A stretch of 64,000 nucleotides of DNA, taken from Devosia sp. 1566. Lineage in GTDB: Bacteria > Pseudomonadota > Alphaproteobacteria > Rhizobiales > Devosiaceae. Numbering within the stretch: the stretch's first letter is position 1; every line of letters starts with the position of its first letter. Shown here piece by piece: positions 27,935-36,784 of this stretch. Under the pieces are notes generated by a model that had not been told where the DNA came from, made no database searches, and saw nothing but the letters and a program-made list of their open reading frames with translations. The translations under genes and the position numbers were made by a program. The stretch is from positions 2,728,001-2,792,000 of the forward strand of contig NZ_CP034767.1 of assembly GCF_004005995.1 (NCBI RefSeq), read 5' to 3'.

Positions 27935-28999
27935 CTAGAGCGCCTCGGCGACGAAATCCGGCACCACCGAATAGGTCAGCCCCGCCATGGGGCCGACAAA
28001 CCGCACATCCAGCCCGTCGGGCAGGTACGCTACGGTCACCTGCCCTAGGCCCGCCAGCGTCGTGCGGATCAGGCGCGAGCCAAACCCCTTGACCGCCGGC
28101 TCAGCCACGGGCGGGCCGCCCTGTTCGCGCCAGGTCAGCTCGAGCTGTTCCCCGCTCGTGACTTCCCAGCTGACCCTCACATGGCCTGCCCCGGTCGATA
28201 GCGCGCCGTACTTGACAGCATTGGTCGCCAGTTCATGGAACACCAAGGCAAACGACAGCGCCGCCTGTGGCGATATCTCGAAGTCGGGCCCGTCCAGGGT
28301 GAAATGCGTGCCGTCCCCATCATGCACGCTGACCGACGCCACGACCAGCTGGCGGAACATCGCGCTATGAAAATCGGTGGTCAGCAACAGATCATGCGCG
28401 CGCGCCAAGGCCGCAAACCGCTCCACCAATCGATCCTTGACCGGCCCCATTTCAGGGAATGGCCGCATGGTCTGGGACACGATCGATTGCAGCACCGCGA
28501 TAGTGTTCTTGACCCGGTGCGCCAGCTCGCGCGTCATCAGCCGCTGCCGCGCAGCACTTTGTTCGAGTTCGCGCAGATGATCGCGCGTCTGGAACTGCCG
28601 GCGCCGCCCGCCCAGTGCCCAGGCCACCGCGCTCAGCAGCGTCGCCGATCCCATCGGCTTTTCGAGCATCATCACATTGCTCAGCTCGGGCGGCAGCAGG
28701 GCATGCGCCGCATTGGGCGACAACTCGGCATTGCGCCGCCCGATGATGAAGATGAACGGATAGGACGACCAACTCGGCTGATCTTCCAGCGCCTTGACCA
28801 ACACCGACCAATCGCGCCCGACCATGGCATCTTCGGTCAGCACCACCGCGCCCGTATCGTCGCCCAGCGCCTCGGCCAGCTCGTTGAGCGAATGAACCAC
28901 ATTGGTCTCGAACTTGCGGGTCGCAAGGATCGAGCACACGCTTTGGGCATCACGTCCGAGCGGGGCCAGGACGTGGACCACCTCACTCCGGTTGTGCAT
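27935..28999 (-). CDS. HWE-family histidine kinase with N-terminal pseudo-receiver
   Basis: The 354-residue cytoplasmic protein has a receiver-like domain (about 5-130) followed by an HWE/HisKA_2-type kinase. The phosphoacceptor is His161 in ELAHRVKNTIAVLQ; the ATP lid shows FHELATNAVKYGALS (from 254) and the diagnostic WRE at 290-292. In the receiver part the phospho-Asp position (AVVLTED) is not a canonical Asp, while EKP (113-115) keeps the conserved Lys, so it is likely a phosphorylation-independent pseudo-receiver. It overlaps the kaiC-like gene by 17 bases on the same strand. No response regulator gene is adjacent. Confidence 0.88.
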   Translation of the reverse strand: MHNRSEVVHVLAPLGRDAQSVCSILATRKFETNVVHSLNELAEALGDDTGAVVLTEDAMVGRDWSVLVKALEDQPSWSSYPFIFIIGRRNAELSPNAAHALLPPELSNVMMLEKPMGSATLLSAVAWALGGRRRQFQTRDHLRELEQSAARQRLMTRELAHRVKNTIAVLQSIVSQTMRPFPEMGPVKDRLVERFAALARAHDLLLTTDFHSAMFRQLVVASVSVHDGDGTHFTLDGPDFEISPQAALSFALVFHELATNAVKYGALSTGAGHVRVSWEVTSGEQLELTWREQGGPPVAEPAVKGFGSRLIRTTLAGLGQVTVAYLPDGLDVRFVGPMAGLTYSVVPDFVAEAL

Positions 29000-30485
29000 C
29001 GGTGCGGCTCTCGATCAGCCGGCCTTCGGCGCCGATATATTCGGGCGTGCCCGTCATCACCCCCTTGAAGTCCGTCAGGCGTTCCCCGATCCGCACGCCA
29101 TGGGAATCCACCGCCAATTCACGAATGGAGTCTTCGTGATAGCCCCCGCGGTTCTTGATCACCGATACGGCCTTGCGCAACCGCCCTTCGGCTTCAAAGA
29201 ACCGGAACAACAGCACCACATCGGCGAGATAGGAGATGTTGACCTGGCTGGTGCTCATCGTCCCCATCAACCCCGATTGAGGGTTGATCAGCAGCGTCAG
29301 CACGCCCTGCTGGCTGAGATAAGCGAGCAACTCGTGCAGCTGCAGCAGCAGCTGCTTTTCCTCGGGCATGGACACCAGATAACCGTTCATGCTGTCGATG
29401 ATCAGCACCCTTACCTGGCGCTGTTCCACTTCCTGGCGCACGCGCCAGGCAAACTCACCCGGGGCAATTTCGGCCGGTTCGACCTGCTCGATCTTGAGCA
29501 GACCGCTTTGGATATATTTGCCGGGATCGAGCCCCATGCTCCTGGCCCGGGCCATCAGCGTGCCGATCCGCTCGTCGAACTGGTACATGGTGACCGCCTC
29601 GCCCCGCGCGCAGGCAGCCATCGCGTACTGGATCGAGACGGTGGATTTGCCCGCCCCCGCCGGGCCGGTCAGCAGCGTACAAGTGCCGCGCAAAGGCCCC
29701 CCGCCCAGCAAGGCGTCGAGCTCAGGCACCCCGCTTGGCACCGCGGTACCGGAAAATTCAGTATGGTGATGGGAGGCGATGAGGCGCGGATACACCTTCA
29801 TGCCCCCGCGCTGGATGGTGACATCGTGAAAGCCGCCGATGAAGTCGATGCCGCGCATCTTTTGCACTTCGATCCGCCGCCGCGCCGCGCCAAACTCGAG
29901 CGTATTGCGCTCAAGCGTAATCACCCCATGCGCCAACGAATGCAGATGCGCGTCGCGCACGCCATTCCCGCCGGTAAGGTCATCGACCAGGATCACGGTG
30001 ATGTTCTTGCCCGCAAAATACTGTTTCAGCGCCAGCACCTGCCGGCGGTAGCGCAGCGAATCCTGGCTCAGCAGCCGCAACTCCGACAGGCTGTCGAACA
30101 CCACGCGCTTGGGCGACACTTCCTCGACCCGCTTGATCAGCAGCTCGACTGTCGCCGTCAGTTCCACTTCCCAGGGATGGATCAGCGTTTGCTCGCGCCC
30201 GCCGCCCAGCACATCGGCGGCCGAGGACAGCTCGAACAGGTCGATCTTGTCCAGCGTCCAACCGTGTGAATCCGCCACCGCTGCGATTTCCTCGCTGGTT
30301 TCGGACAAGGTGATGTAAAGGCATTTCTCGTTCTGGCGCACGCCCTCGAACAGGAACTGCAGGCCCATCGTGGTCTTGCCCGAACCCGGCGCCCCTTCCA
30401 GCAGATACAGCCGCCCAGGCGTCAGCCCACCCCGCAGAACGATATCAAGTCCAGCGGTGCCAGTCAGAATACGAGGGTCGGCCAT
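28983..30485 (-). CDS. kaiC: KaiC-like double RecA/DnaB-type ATPase
   Basis: The 500-residue protein has two RecA-like KaiC domains (about 1-240 and 245-490) with Walker A GAPGSGKT (31-38) and GPAGAGKS (274-281) and Walker B Asp131 and Asp364. In cyanobacterial KaiC the CII domain autophosphorylates on adjacent Ser-Thr; here the aligned pair is Ser418-Tyr419. The first catalytic Glu of CI is replaced (LSETSEEI). No kaiA or kaiB is in the window. The downstream overlapping HWE kinase is the obvious partner. A role in timing or stress signalling is possible but inferred. Confidence 0.88.
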   Translation of the reverse strand: MADPRILTGTAGLDIVLRGGLTPGRLYLLEGAPGSGKTTMGLQFLFEGVRQNEKCLYITLSETSEEIAAVADSHGWTLDKIDLFELSSAADVLGGGREQTLIHPWEVELTATVELLIKRVEEVSPKRVVFDSLSELRLLSQDSLRYRRQVLALKQYFAGKNITVILVDDLTGGNGVRDAHLHSLAHGVITLERNTLEFGAARRRIEVQKMRGIDFIGGFHDVTIQRGGMKVYPRLIASHHHTEFSGTAVPSGVPELDALLGGGPLRGTCTLLTGPAGAGKSTVSIQYAMAACARGEAVTMYQFDERIGTLMARARSMGLDPGKYIQSGLLKIEQVEPAEIAPGEFAWRVRQEVEQRQVRVLIIDSMNGYLVSMPEEKQLLLQLHELLAYLSQQGVLTLLINPQSGLMGTMSTSQVNISYLADVVLLFRFFEAEGRLRKAVSVIKNRGGYHEDSIRELAVDSHGVRIGERLTDFKGVMTGTPEYIGAEGRLIESRTDAQPE

Positions 30486-30736
30486 TAGTGTTGTGTTCCA
30501 CCGGGGATTTGATGTCGGCTGCAGCCATTGCGCCGATCTTCTTACTTATTCCCCTCAATTCCGTCGACGTGCTGCGCAAAATCAGCGGCAGTGAGGTGAA
30601 CAAGGCACACAACCCTCTTGGCAGCCCCAAGGTTGCGCTCCTGCACGACCGGTATATTTGCTCAAAGCCCCTCCAGCCTTGCGACTCAAGGGCACTATCA
30701 TGCGTTGACGCTACGCCAGGACGGGAGCGATCCACC

Positions 30737-32041
30737 ATGAATGACTGGGCCCCCGACCTTTACATCGTCGCCATGACTGGCGCCGGGCTCCTGATCGCCC
30801 TTGTGGCCTGGTTGCCGCTAGCGCTCCGCCGCATGCCCTTGTCGCTGCCGGTCGTGTGCCTGGCGATTGGCGCCGCCCTTGTCGGCTTGCTGCGGCTGCC
30901 CATCGACACCTCGCCAATCGCCCACCCCTATATCACCGAGCGGCTTACCGAGTTCGTCGTGATCATCGCGCTGATGGGGGCCGGCCTCAAGATCGACCGC
31001 GTCTTTCGCTTCCGCGACTGGGCCATCACCTGGCGCCTGCTGCTGATCACCATGCCTCTCGGCATCCTCGCCATTGTTGGAGTCGGCACCGGCCTGCTGG
31101 GCCTACACTGGATCCCGGCCCTGCTGCTCGCGGCCGCGCTTGCGCCCACCGACCCGGTGCTGGCCGCCGATGTGCAGGTTGGCCCGCCCCACGAGGGCGG
31201 CGAGGACACCGTGCGCTTCGCGCTCACCTCCGAGGCCGGGCTCAACGATGGCTTTGCCTTCCCCTTCGTGCATCTGGCCATTGCGCTTAGCATCGCCACC
31301 GCCACCGGCGAGCCCTGGCTCGTCAACTGGCTGACCTACAATGTGCTCTGGGAGATCGTGGCGGGCCTTGGCTGCGGCTGGCTCGTTGGCCACATCTTTG
31401 GCTGGCTGACCTTCAAGGTCCCTGGCGAACCGCTGGCCAAGACGGGCGATGGCCTCATTGCCATTGCCGCGACCTTTGTGTCCTATGGCGTGTCCGAGCT
31501 CATCCATTGCTACGGCTTTTTTGCCGTCTTCGTCACCGCCCTGACCCTGCGTAACGCCCACCGCAATCACGATTTCCAGCGCGACATGCACGACATCACC
31601 GAGCAGATCGAGCGCATTTCCATGATGGTGCTGCTGCTTTGCTTTGGCGGCGCCATCATGGGCGGCCTGCTCTCGCGCATCGGCTGGATCGAGATCGGTG
31701 CCGCTGTCGTCATCCTGTTTGTCGTGCGACCGCTCACCGGTCTTATCGGGCTCATCGGCTACAAGGCCACGCGTGGCGAAAAGCTCACCATCGCCTTCTT
31801 CGGCATTCGTGGCGTCGGCTCGATCTATTACATGGCCTATGGGCTCAATCACGGCCAGTTTGCCGGCGGCGAGCAGCTCTGGGCCATTGTCTCCCTCGTG
31901 GTCTTGCTCTCGATCATCTTGCATGGCCTGACCGTCACGCCCGTCATGCGCACGCTCGACCGCTTCCACGGCCGCGATCCGGACGCCGAAACAGCCACCC
32001 CGCCGCCGGGCCTGCAGGGCCCCGCCGACACCACGGCCTGA
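30737..32041 (+). CDS. CPA1-type cation:proton antiporter
   Basis: The 434-residue inner-membrane protein has about 11-12 predicted helices and matches the sodium/hydrogen exchanger family: AALAPTDPVLAADVQVG and TSEAGLNDGFAFPFVHL contain the ion-binding Asp residues seen in NhaP-type CPA1 members. It probably exports Na+ or K+ for protons. The ATG at 30737 has GGGAG upstream. It is divergent from the kaiC-like gene across a 251-base region with no other supported feature. Confidence 0.87.
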   Translation: MNDWAPDLYIVAMTGAGLLIALVAWLPLALRRMPLSLPVVCLAIGAALVGLLRLPIDTSPIAHPYITERLTEFVVIIALMGAGLKIDRVFRFRDWAITWRLLLITMPLGILAIVGVGTGLLGLHWIPALLLAAALAPTDPVLAADVQVGPPHEGGEDTVRFALTSEAGLNDGFAFPFVHLAIALSIATATGEPWLVNWLTYNVLWEIVAGLGCGWLVGHIFGWLTFKVPGEPLAKTGDGLIAIAATFVSYGVSELIHCYGFFAVFVTALTLRNAHRNHDFQRDMHDITEQIERISMMVLLLCFGGAIMGGLLSRIGWIEIGAAVVILFVVRPLTGLIGLIGYKATRGEKLTIAFFGIRGVGSIYYMAYGLNHGQFAGGEQLWAIVSLVVLLSIILHGLTVTPVMRTLDRFHGRDPDAETATPPPGLQGPADTTA

Positions 32042-32201
32042 ACCAAGCCGCCCAGCCGGGTCCTCCGCGCGCAGAAAAGCCCGGCAAACCTGCTACACCG
32101 CCCCCATTGCAGCACTCGCAGGGTTGTCACACCCCTTGGCGCTCTTTACTGTCCACAGCAGATGATTTGTGGCGTGCACGGGTGAGGCGACGGAAACCGA
32201 G

Positions 32202-33194
32202 ATGACGCAAGGATACGATCCCTACCATCTTTCCAGTCCCACCGTTTACCTGGTCAAGATCCTCATCTTCCTGGTGATCGTGGCGCTGGTCGGCGCCATT
32301 CTTTATTCCACCATCGTCGCATTCTTCTGGGCCAACCCGTTCATCAACTCGATGATCTTTTTCGCCCTGGCAGTCGGCATCTTCTTGTCCTTCCGGCAGG
32401 TAATCCGGCTGTTCCCCGAAGTGAAATGGGTCAACTCGCTGCAGGACGGCACGGTCACGACGGTGCGGCCGCCCATCCTGCTGGCCCCTGTTGCCGGCAT
32501 TCTGCGCGAGCGCATCGGCGAGGCGATCATCACGCCCTCCTCCATGCGCTCCATCCTGGATTCAGTGGGCAACCGGCTCGATGAAGCCAAGGATACCTCG
32601 CGCTACCTTACGGGCCTCCTCGTCTTTCTGGGCCTGATGGGCACCTTTTATGGTCTGCTGGAAACCGTGACCTCGGTGGCGGGCGTCATCAATGCGCTTG
32701 ATGTCACCTCAGGCGACAGCGCGTCCCTGTTCGGCAATCTCAAGGAAGGCCTGTCGGCCCCACTATCGGGCATGGGTACGGCGTTTTCCTCGTCCCTCTT
32801 TGGCCTTGCCGGCTCGCTCGTCCTGGGATTCCTGGATCTGCAGACCAGCCAGGCGCAGAATGCCTTTTATACCGATCTCGAGGACTGGATGACCTCGATG
32901 ACCGAGCTTGATCATCCCGTCACGGCCATGCAGGCCAATGCGGGGGTTGGCGGCGCGGAGGTCCAGGCCATGATCGATCGGCTCGGCACCTCCATGCAAA
33001 GCCAAAACTCCTCGCAGAACGCCATTCGCGCCATGGCCGAACTCGCCCGCGGCATCGATAGCCTCGTCAAGCACATCCGCACCGAACAGGATGACCTGCG
33101 CCGCCACATCAACGAGCAGGGTGAAACCAACAAGAAGCTGCGCGAACTGATCGAAGCCGTCCTGTCGCAGGGCGACACCGAACGGCGGAACTAG
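32202..33194 (+). CDS. MotA/TolQ/ExbB-family motor subunit (non-flagellar)
   Basis: The 330-residue protein has four predicted membrane helices (about 16-46, 50-68, 132-155 and 185-208). The third and fourth carry the proton-channel signatures FLGLMGTFYGLLETV and SGMGTAFSSSLFGLAGSLV. A C-terminal helical tail of about 110 residues extends into the cytoplasm. It starts at the ATG at 32202. The next gene, 3 bases downstream, encodes a MotB-like partner with an OmpA domain, so together they should form a proton-driven stator anchored to peptidoglycan. No flagellar genes are present. Confidence 0.85.
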   Translation: MTQGYDPYHLSSPTVYLVKILIFLVIVALVGAILYSTIVAFFWANPFINSMIFFALAVGIFLSFRQVIRLFPEVKWVNSLQDGTVTTVRPPILLAPVAGILRERIGEAIITPSSMRSILDSVGNRLDEAKDTSRYLTGLLVFLGLMGTFYGLLETVTSVAGVINALDVTSGDSASLFGNLKEGLSAPLSGMGTAFSSSLFGLAGSLVLGFLDLQTSQAQNAFYTDLEDWMTSMTELDHPVTAMQANAGVGGAEVQAMIDRLGTSMQSQNSSQNAIRAMAELARGIDSLVKHIRTEQDDLRRHINEQGETNKKLRELIEAVLSQGDTERRN

Positions 33195-33197
33195 CCA

Positions 33198-34223
33198 ATG
33201 CCGGGAGCCCGCTCGCGCCGCCGGCAGGAAGCCAATTACTGGCCCGGCTTTGTGGACGCCCTGTCGAGCCTGTTGCTCGTCATCATTTTCATGCTGTCGC
33301 TGTTCATGCTGACTCAGTTCTTCCTGGGCACCGAACTGCAGGGCCGCGACACCGCGCTCGCCCGCCTCAACAGCCAGATTGCCGAGCTCACCGATCTGCT
33401 GCAGTTGGAACGCGCCAACTCCGAGGATCTTGACGCCCAGATCGCCAATCTCACCGCCACTCTTTCGGGTGCCGAGGCCGAAAACCAGCAGCTTTCCGGC
33501 CAGCTGGCCGGCATCGGTAGCGGGATTGCCGGGCGCGACCAGACCATAGCCGGACTGCAGACCGAATTGAGCGAGGCGCAGGAGCTATCCGACGAAGCCA
33601 ACGCCCAGGTTGCCTTGCTGAACCAGCAACTCGCGGCCTTGCGCACCCAGATCGGCGCGCTCGAAACCGCGCTCGAGGCGTCGGAAACTCGCGACACCGA
33701 ATCGCGCACCCAGATCGCCGATCTTGGCCGGCGCCTTAACGTTGCGCTGGCGCAACGCGTTCAGGACCTGGCGCGCTACCGATCCGATTTCTTTGGCCGC
33801 CTGCGTGAAATTCTTGAAGGTCGCGCCGATGTGCGCGTGGTCGGCGACCGCTTCGTGTTCCAGTCTGAAGTGCTGTTTGATCCCGGTCAGGCCAATGTCC
33901 AAGCCGAAGGCACGCCCGACCTGGACGCCCTTGCCGATGCCATCCTGCAGCTCGAAACGGAAATCCCGCCCGACATCAACTGGGTGCTGCGCATCGATGG
34001 GCACACCGACCGGCGCCCGATCTCGAACCTGCAATTCCCCTCCAACTGGGAGCTCTCGGCGTCGCGCGCCATTTCTGTGGCCAAGTATCTCGTCACCCGC
34101 GGCGTCTCGCCCAATCGGCTTGTTGCCGCCGGCTTTGGCGAATTCACCCCGCTCGATCCCGGCGACACAGAAGAAGCCTATCGTCGCAACCGCCGCATCG
34201 AGTTCAAGCTCACCGAAGGCTAA
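33198..34223 (+). CDS. MotB/OmpA-like peptidoglycan-binding stator subunit
   Basis: The 341-residue protein has one N-terminal helix, WPGFVDALSSLLLVIIFMLS, with a MotB-like Asp20 that could carry protons, then a long coiled coil (about 50-185) and a C-terminal OmpA-type peptidoglycan-binding domain (about 215-341) with IDGHTDRRP and NRRIEFKLTEG. Its length and coiled coil exceed flagellar MotB. It lies 3 bases after the MotA-like gene. The arrangement resembles ZorA-ZorB cores and other energised envelope complexes, but no ZorC, ZorD or ZorE gene is adjacent. Confidence 0.85.
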   Translation: MPGARSRRRQEANYWPGFVDALSSLLLVIIFMLSLFMLTQFFLGTELQGRDTALARLNSQIAELTDLLQLERANSEDLDAQIANLTATLSGAEAENQQLSGQLAGIGSGIAGRDQTIAGLQTELSEAQELSDEANAQVALLNQQLAALRTQIGALETALEASETRDTESRTQIADLGRRLNVALAQRVQDLARYRSDFFGRLREILEGRADVRVVGDRFVFQSEVLFDPGQANVQAEGTPDLDALADAILQLETEIPPDINWVLRIDGHTDRRPISNLQFPSNWELSASRAISVAKYLVTRGVSPNRLVAAGFGEFTPLDPGDTEEAYRRNRRIEFKLTEG

Positions 34224-34282
34224 CCGGCGCAAACCGCAGGTTTGTCGCCCCGGCGCACCCGCTGGGTGTCGCGCTCAGCAAG

Positions 34283-34357
34283 CCCAGCGCACGCGCAGCC
34301 TGTCGCACCCAGCGCACGCGCAGCCTGTCGCACCCAGCGCAGGCGCAGCCTGTCGGG
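34283..34357. repeat. Three tandem copies of a 25-bp repeat
   Basis: Three direct copies of a 25-bp unit starting CCCAGCGCACGCGCAGCC lie at 34283-34307, 34308-34332 and 34333-34357. The first two are identical; the third differs by one internal base and its last two. They fill the convergent gap between the stator pair and the PilZ gene. The period is not a multiple of three and no supported gene covers them. Confidence 0.85.
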
Positions 34358-34379
34358 CCGAACACGCGCCCAACGCCCC

Positions 34380-34640
34380 TCACCCATAAGCTTGGAACGC
34401 CACGCCCATTTCGTTGTCGTTGCGCCACACCACCTTGCACACTTCAAGACGGTGCCCCGGCATCAGCAGGTAGAAAATTTCAGGTAAGGCTTGGGCCGCC
34501 TGGACGGCAATCTTGGCGCCCATGGTCGAGATATTGTGGACGTCGCCGTCCTCGCGGGCCACCCCGCCACCGTGAACAATGGTGACAGCCAGCCTGGTTT
34601 CCGTGCGCGGCACGGCACGGCGATCATTCTGTGACGCCAT
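34380..34640 (-). CDS. Single-domain PilZ protein, putative c-di-GMP receptor
   Basis: The 86-residue protein is a stand-alone PilZ domain. The c-di-GMP-binding residues are present: RRAVPR with flanking arginines near residues 7-13 and the (D/N)xSxxG motif as NISTMG. It ends VVWRNDNEMGVAFQ, typical of PilZ. The ATG at 34640 is preferred because the upstream extension lacks family similarity. It is convergent with the stator pair; a functional link to the motor, as for YcgR, is only a possibility. Confidence 0.85.
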   Translation of the reverse strand: MASQNDRRAVPRTETRLAVTIVHGGGVAREDGDVHNISTMGAKIAVQAAQALPEIFYLLMPGHRLEVCKVVWRNDNEMGVAFQAYG

Positions 34641-34767
34641 AGGATCAATCTTCTCGACGTGGAACCGCCATACTAGATAGGAACCAGCAAACACCGGGTG
34701 CAACGGATGGGTCAAATGCAATCAAAAGGCGCATAAAGCTGGTCCGAGGCAGACGGCCCGTCGCACC

Positions 34768-36570
34768 TCAGTCCACGCGGAACTGCAGCTTGGCCAGCTC
34801 GGCATAACGGCCGCCCTTGAGGACCAGCTCGTCATGAGTGCCCTGATCGATGATGCGTCCGCTATCGAGCACGAGGATCGTGTCGGCATCCCGAATGGTC
34901 GCCAGTCGGTGGGCAATCACGAGGGTGGTGCGCCCGCGCATCAGGTATTCCAGCGCCTGCTGCACCAATTGCTCGCTTTGTGCGTCGAGCGCGCTCGTGG
35001 CCTCGTCGAGCAGCAGGATGGGCGCATTCTTGAGGATCGCCCGGGCAATGGCGAGCCGCTGCTTCTGCCCGCCCGAAAGCATCACACCCCGTTCGCCCAC
35101 CACCGCATTATAGCCAAGCGGCAGATCGAGCACGAAATCGTGCACTAGCGCTGCCCGGGCAGCGGCCTCGACTTCCGCCATGCTGGCTTCTGGTTTACCG
35201 AAGCGGATATTGTCCGCCACGGTGCCGGCAAAGATGGTGGGCTCCTGCTCCACATAGGCAAAATGCTGGCGCAGATCATAAACGGCGACGTCGCGCACAT
35301 CGATGCCGTCCACGAGGATGGCGCCGCCCGTCACATCATAAAACCGCTGCAACAGCGACAGGATGGTCGACTTGCCCGAACCGGACGAGCCAACCAGGGC
35401 CACCGTTTCGCCCGCGTCGACCTTGAAGCTAAGGTCATGCAGCACGGGCTCGCCACCTTCGGGGTCATAGGAAAACGCCACATTGCGGAACTCCACCGTC
35501 CCGAGCGGCGGCTGCGGCAGTTTGGCCGGATTGGCCTTCTCGCGGACCTCCGATTTGGTGGAGAGAATTTCAGTTAACCGCTCGGTTGCACCGGCAACCG
35601 TTTGCAGCGTGCCCAGCACTTCCGAAACATTGGTCAAAGCCCCCGACGCCATCAGCGCATAAACCAGGAACTGCGCCAACTGCCCGGCCGTGACCGTACC
35701 CTCGAACACCGAGCGGGCACCCCACCAGACCAGGAACACGATGGCCGAGGTGCCCAGAAAGATCACCATGCCCACCAGCACCGAGCGCGCCGTCAGGCGG
35801 GCGACTTCAGCGGCAAAGCTTTCCTCGCTGCGCGCATCATAGGCCCGCGCCTGCACCCCTTCCTGGGTGAAGGATTTGACCGTTCTCGTCGCGCCCAGCA
35901 TCTCGGTCGCCATGGCCGAAAGATCGGCCAACCGGTCCTGGGTCGAGCGCGACATGCGCCGCAAGCGCCGTGAATAAGCGATCACCGGGAGCAGGATTGC
36001 TGGCGCCGCCACCACCACCCCCAGCGTCAGCATAGGGCTGGTCAGCAGCATCATCGCCACCGCGCCCACAATGGTCACGATTGAACGCAGGGCCAGCGAA
36101 AAGCTTGAGCCGATCGCGCCGCGGATCGTCGCCACATCGCCATTGAGGCGGCTGGTCAGCTCACCAACCCGGTGGGTATCGAAATAGCGGGCATCAAGGC
36201 TGAGCAAATGCCGGAACGAAGCCTGCCGCAGATCGGCCAGCACCCGCTCGCCCAACACGGATATGAAGTAAAACCGCGCCCCGCTCGCGATCGCCATAAC
36301 GGCGGCAATCGCGATGATCAGCCAGCTATAGCGCCCCACATTGGCAAGGTTCTGCTCCAGAAAGCCCTCATCGATCGCCCCGCCCAGCGCCGCCGGAATC
36401 GCCAGCGAGGAGATCGCCGAAATCAACAGGAACAGCACGGTCAGCGCCAGCCGGGTTGGATAGCGCAGCACAAAAGGCAGCAATTGCCGCAAGGGGTTCA
36501 GTTGCTTTGGCTTGAGCACGGAAGGCGTGGCCTGGGTTGGCGCTTTTGCCGGAACGGCTTGATCTGTCAT
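34768..36570 (-). CDS. MsbA-like ABC exporter (fused permease and ATPase)
   Basis: The 600-residue half-transporter has six membrane helices (about 40-330) and an ATPase domain (about 360-595) with Walker A GSSGSGKST, Q-loop YVEQEPTIF, signature LSGGQKQR, Walker B ILLLDEATS and the H-loop VIAHRLATI. It should act as a homodimer exporting a lipid, drug or glycan; the substrate cannot be read from sequence. The ATG at 36570 ends a Pro/Ala-rich N-terminal extension. It is divergent from rpmE, a common arrangement in Hyphomicrobiales. Confidence 0.92.
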   Translation of the reverse strand: MTDQAVPAKAPTQATPSVLKPKQLNPLRQLLPFVLRYPTRLALTVLFLLISAISSLAIPAALGGAIDEGFLEQNLANVGRYSWLIIAIAAVMAIASGARFYFISVLGERVLADLRQASFRHLLSLDARYFDTHRVGELTSRLNGDVATIRGAIGSSFSLALRSIVTIVGAVAMMLLTSPMLTLGVVVAAPAILLPVIAYSRRLRRMSRSTQDRLADLSAMATEMLGATRTVKSFTQEGVQARAYDARSEESFAAEVARLTARSVLVGMVIFLGTSAIVFLVWWGARSVFEGTVTAGQLAQFLVYALMASGALTNVSEVLGTLQTVAGATERLTEILSTKSEVREKANPAKLPQPPLGTVEFRNVAFSYDPEGGEPVLHDLSFKVDAGETVALVGSSGSGKSTILSLLQRFYDVTGGAILVDGIDVRDVAVYDLRQHFAYVEQEPTIFAGTVADNIRFGKPEASMAEVEAAARAALVHDFVLDLPLGYNAVVGERGVMLSGGQKQRLAIARAILKNAPILLLDEATSALDAQSEQLVQQALEYLMRGRTTLVIAHRLATIRDADTILVLDSGRIIDQGTHDELVLKGGRYAELAKLQFRVD

Positions 36571-36692
36571 CGCTCGGCTTCAGCCACTTCTTTTGGCGGC
36601 GCCTCCGACGGTGGCGCGGCGGGCCTTACATATGCACTGGGCCACGCGCTCGCAACGGCTTTGTGCTTGGACAAAAAGCCCCGCCCCTGCCC

Positions 36693-36721
36693 TTGCGGAT
36701 TGCCCCGGCTTTGGCTATGAA
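36693..36721 (+). promoter_or_regulatory. Sigma-70-type promoter of rpmE
   Basis: TTGCGG (36693-36698) and TATGAA (36716-36721) are exactly 17 bases apart. Initiation near 36728 would give a leader of about 57 bases. The -10 is identical to that of rpmJ. Confidence 0.62.
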
Positions 36722-36748
36722 GCCGCCAACACCAGTTCAATGCTCTCC

Positions 36749-36770
36749 GGGCGCCACGGCGCCCGTTTGA
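36749..36770 (+). promoter_or_regulatory. rpmE leader hairpin (shared with rpmJ)
   Basis: GGGCGCC and GGCGCCC flank AC, followed by GTTTGATTT, about 20 bases before the rpmE ATG. The same arms, with TA between them and a CTTTTGTTTGA tail, occur in the rpmJ leader (60909-60935). It could be an attenuator or the binding site of a ribosomal protein or another regulator. Confidence 0.55.
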
Positions 36771-36784
36771 TTTGAGGCACCGCG

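Noticed and set aside
32202..34640. Zorya-type anti-phage system
   Set aside because: ZorA/ZorB-like features are present, but there is no ZorC, ZorD (helicase) or ZorE (nuclease) gene next to them; neighbours are an antiporter and a PilZ protein.
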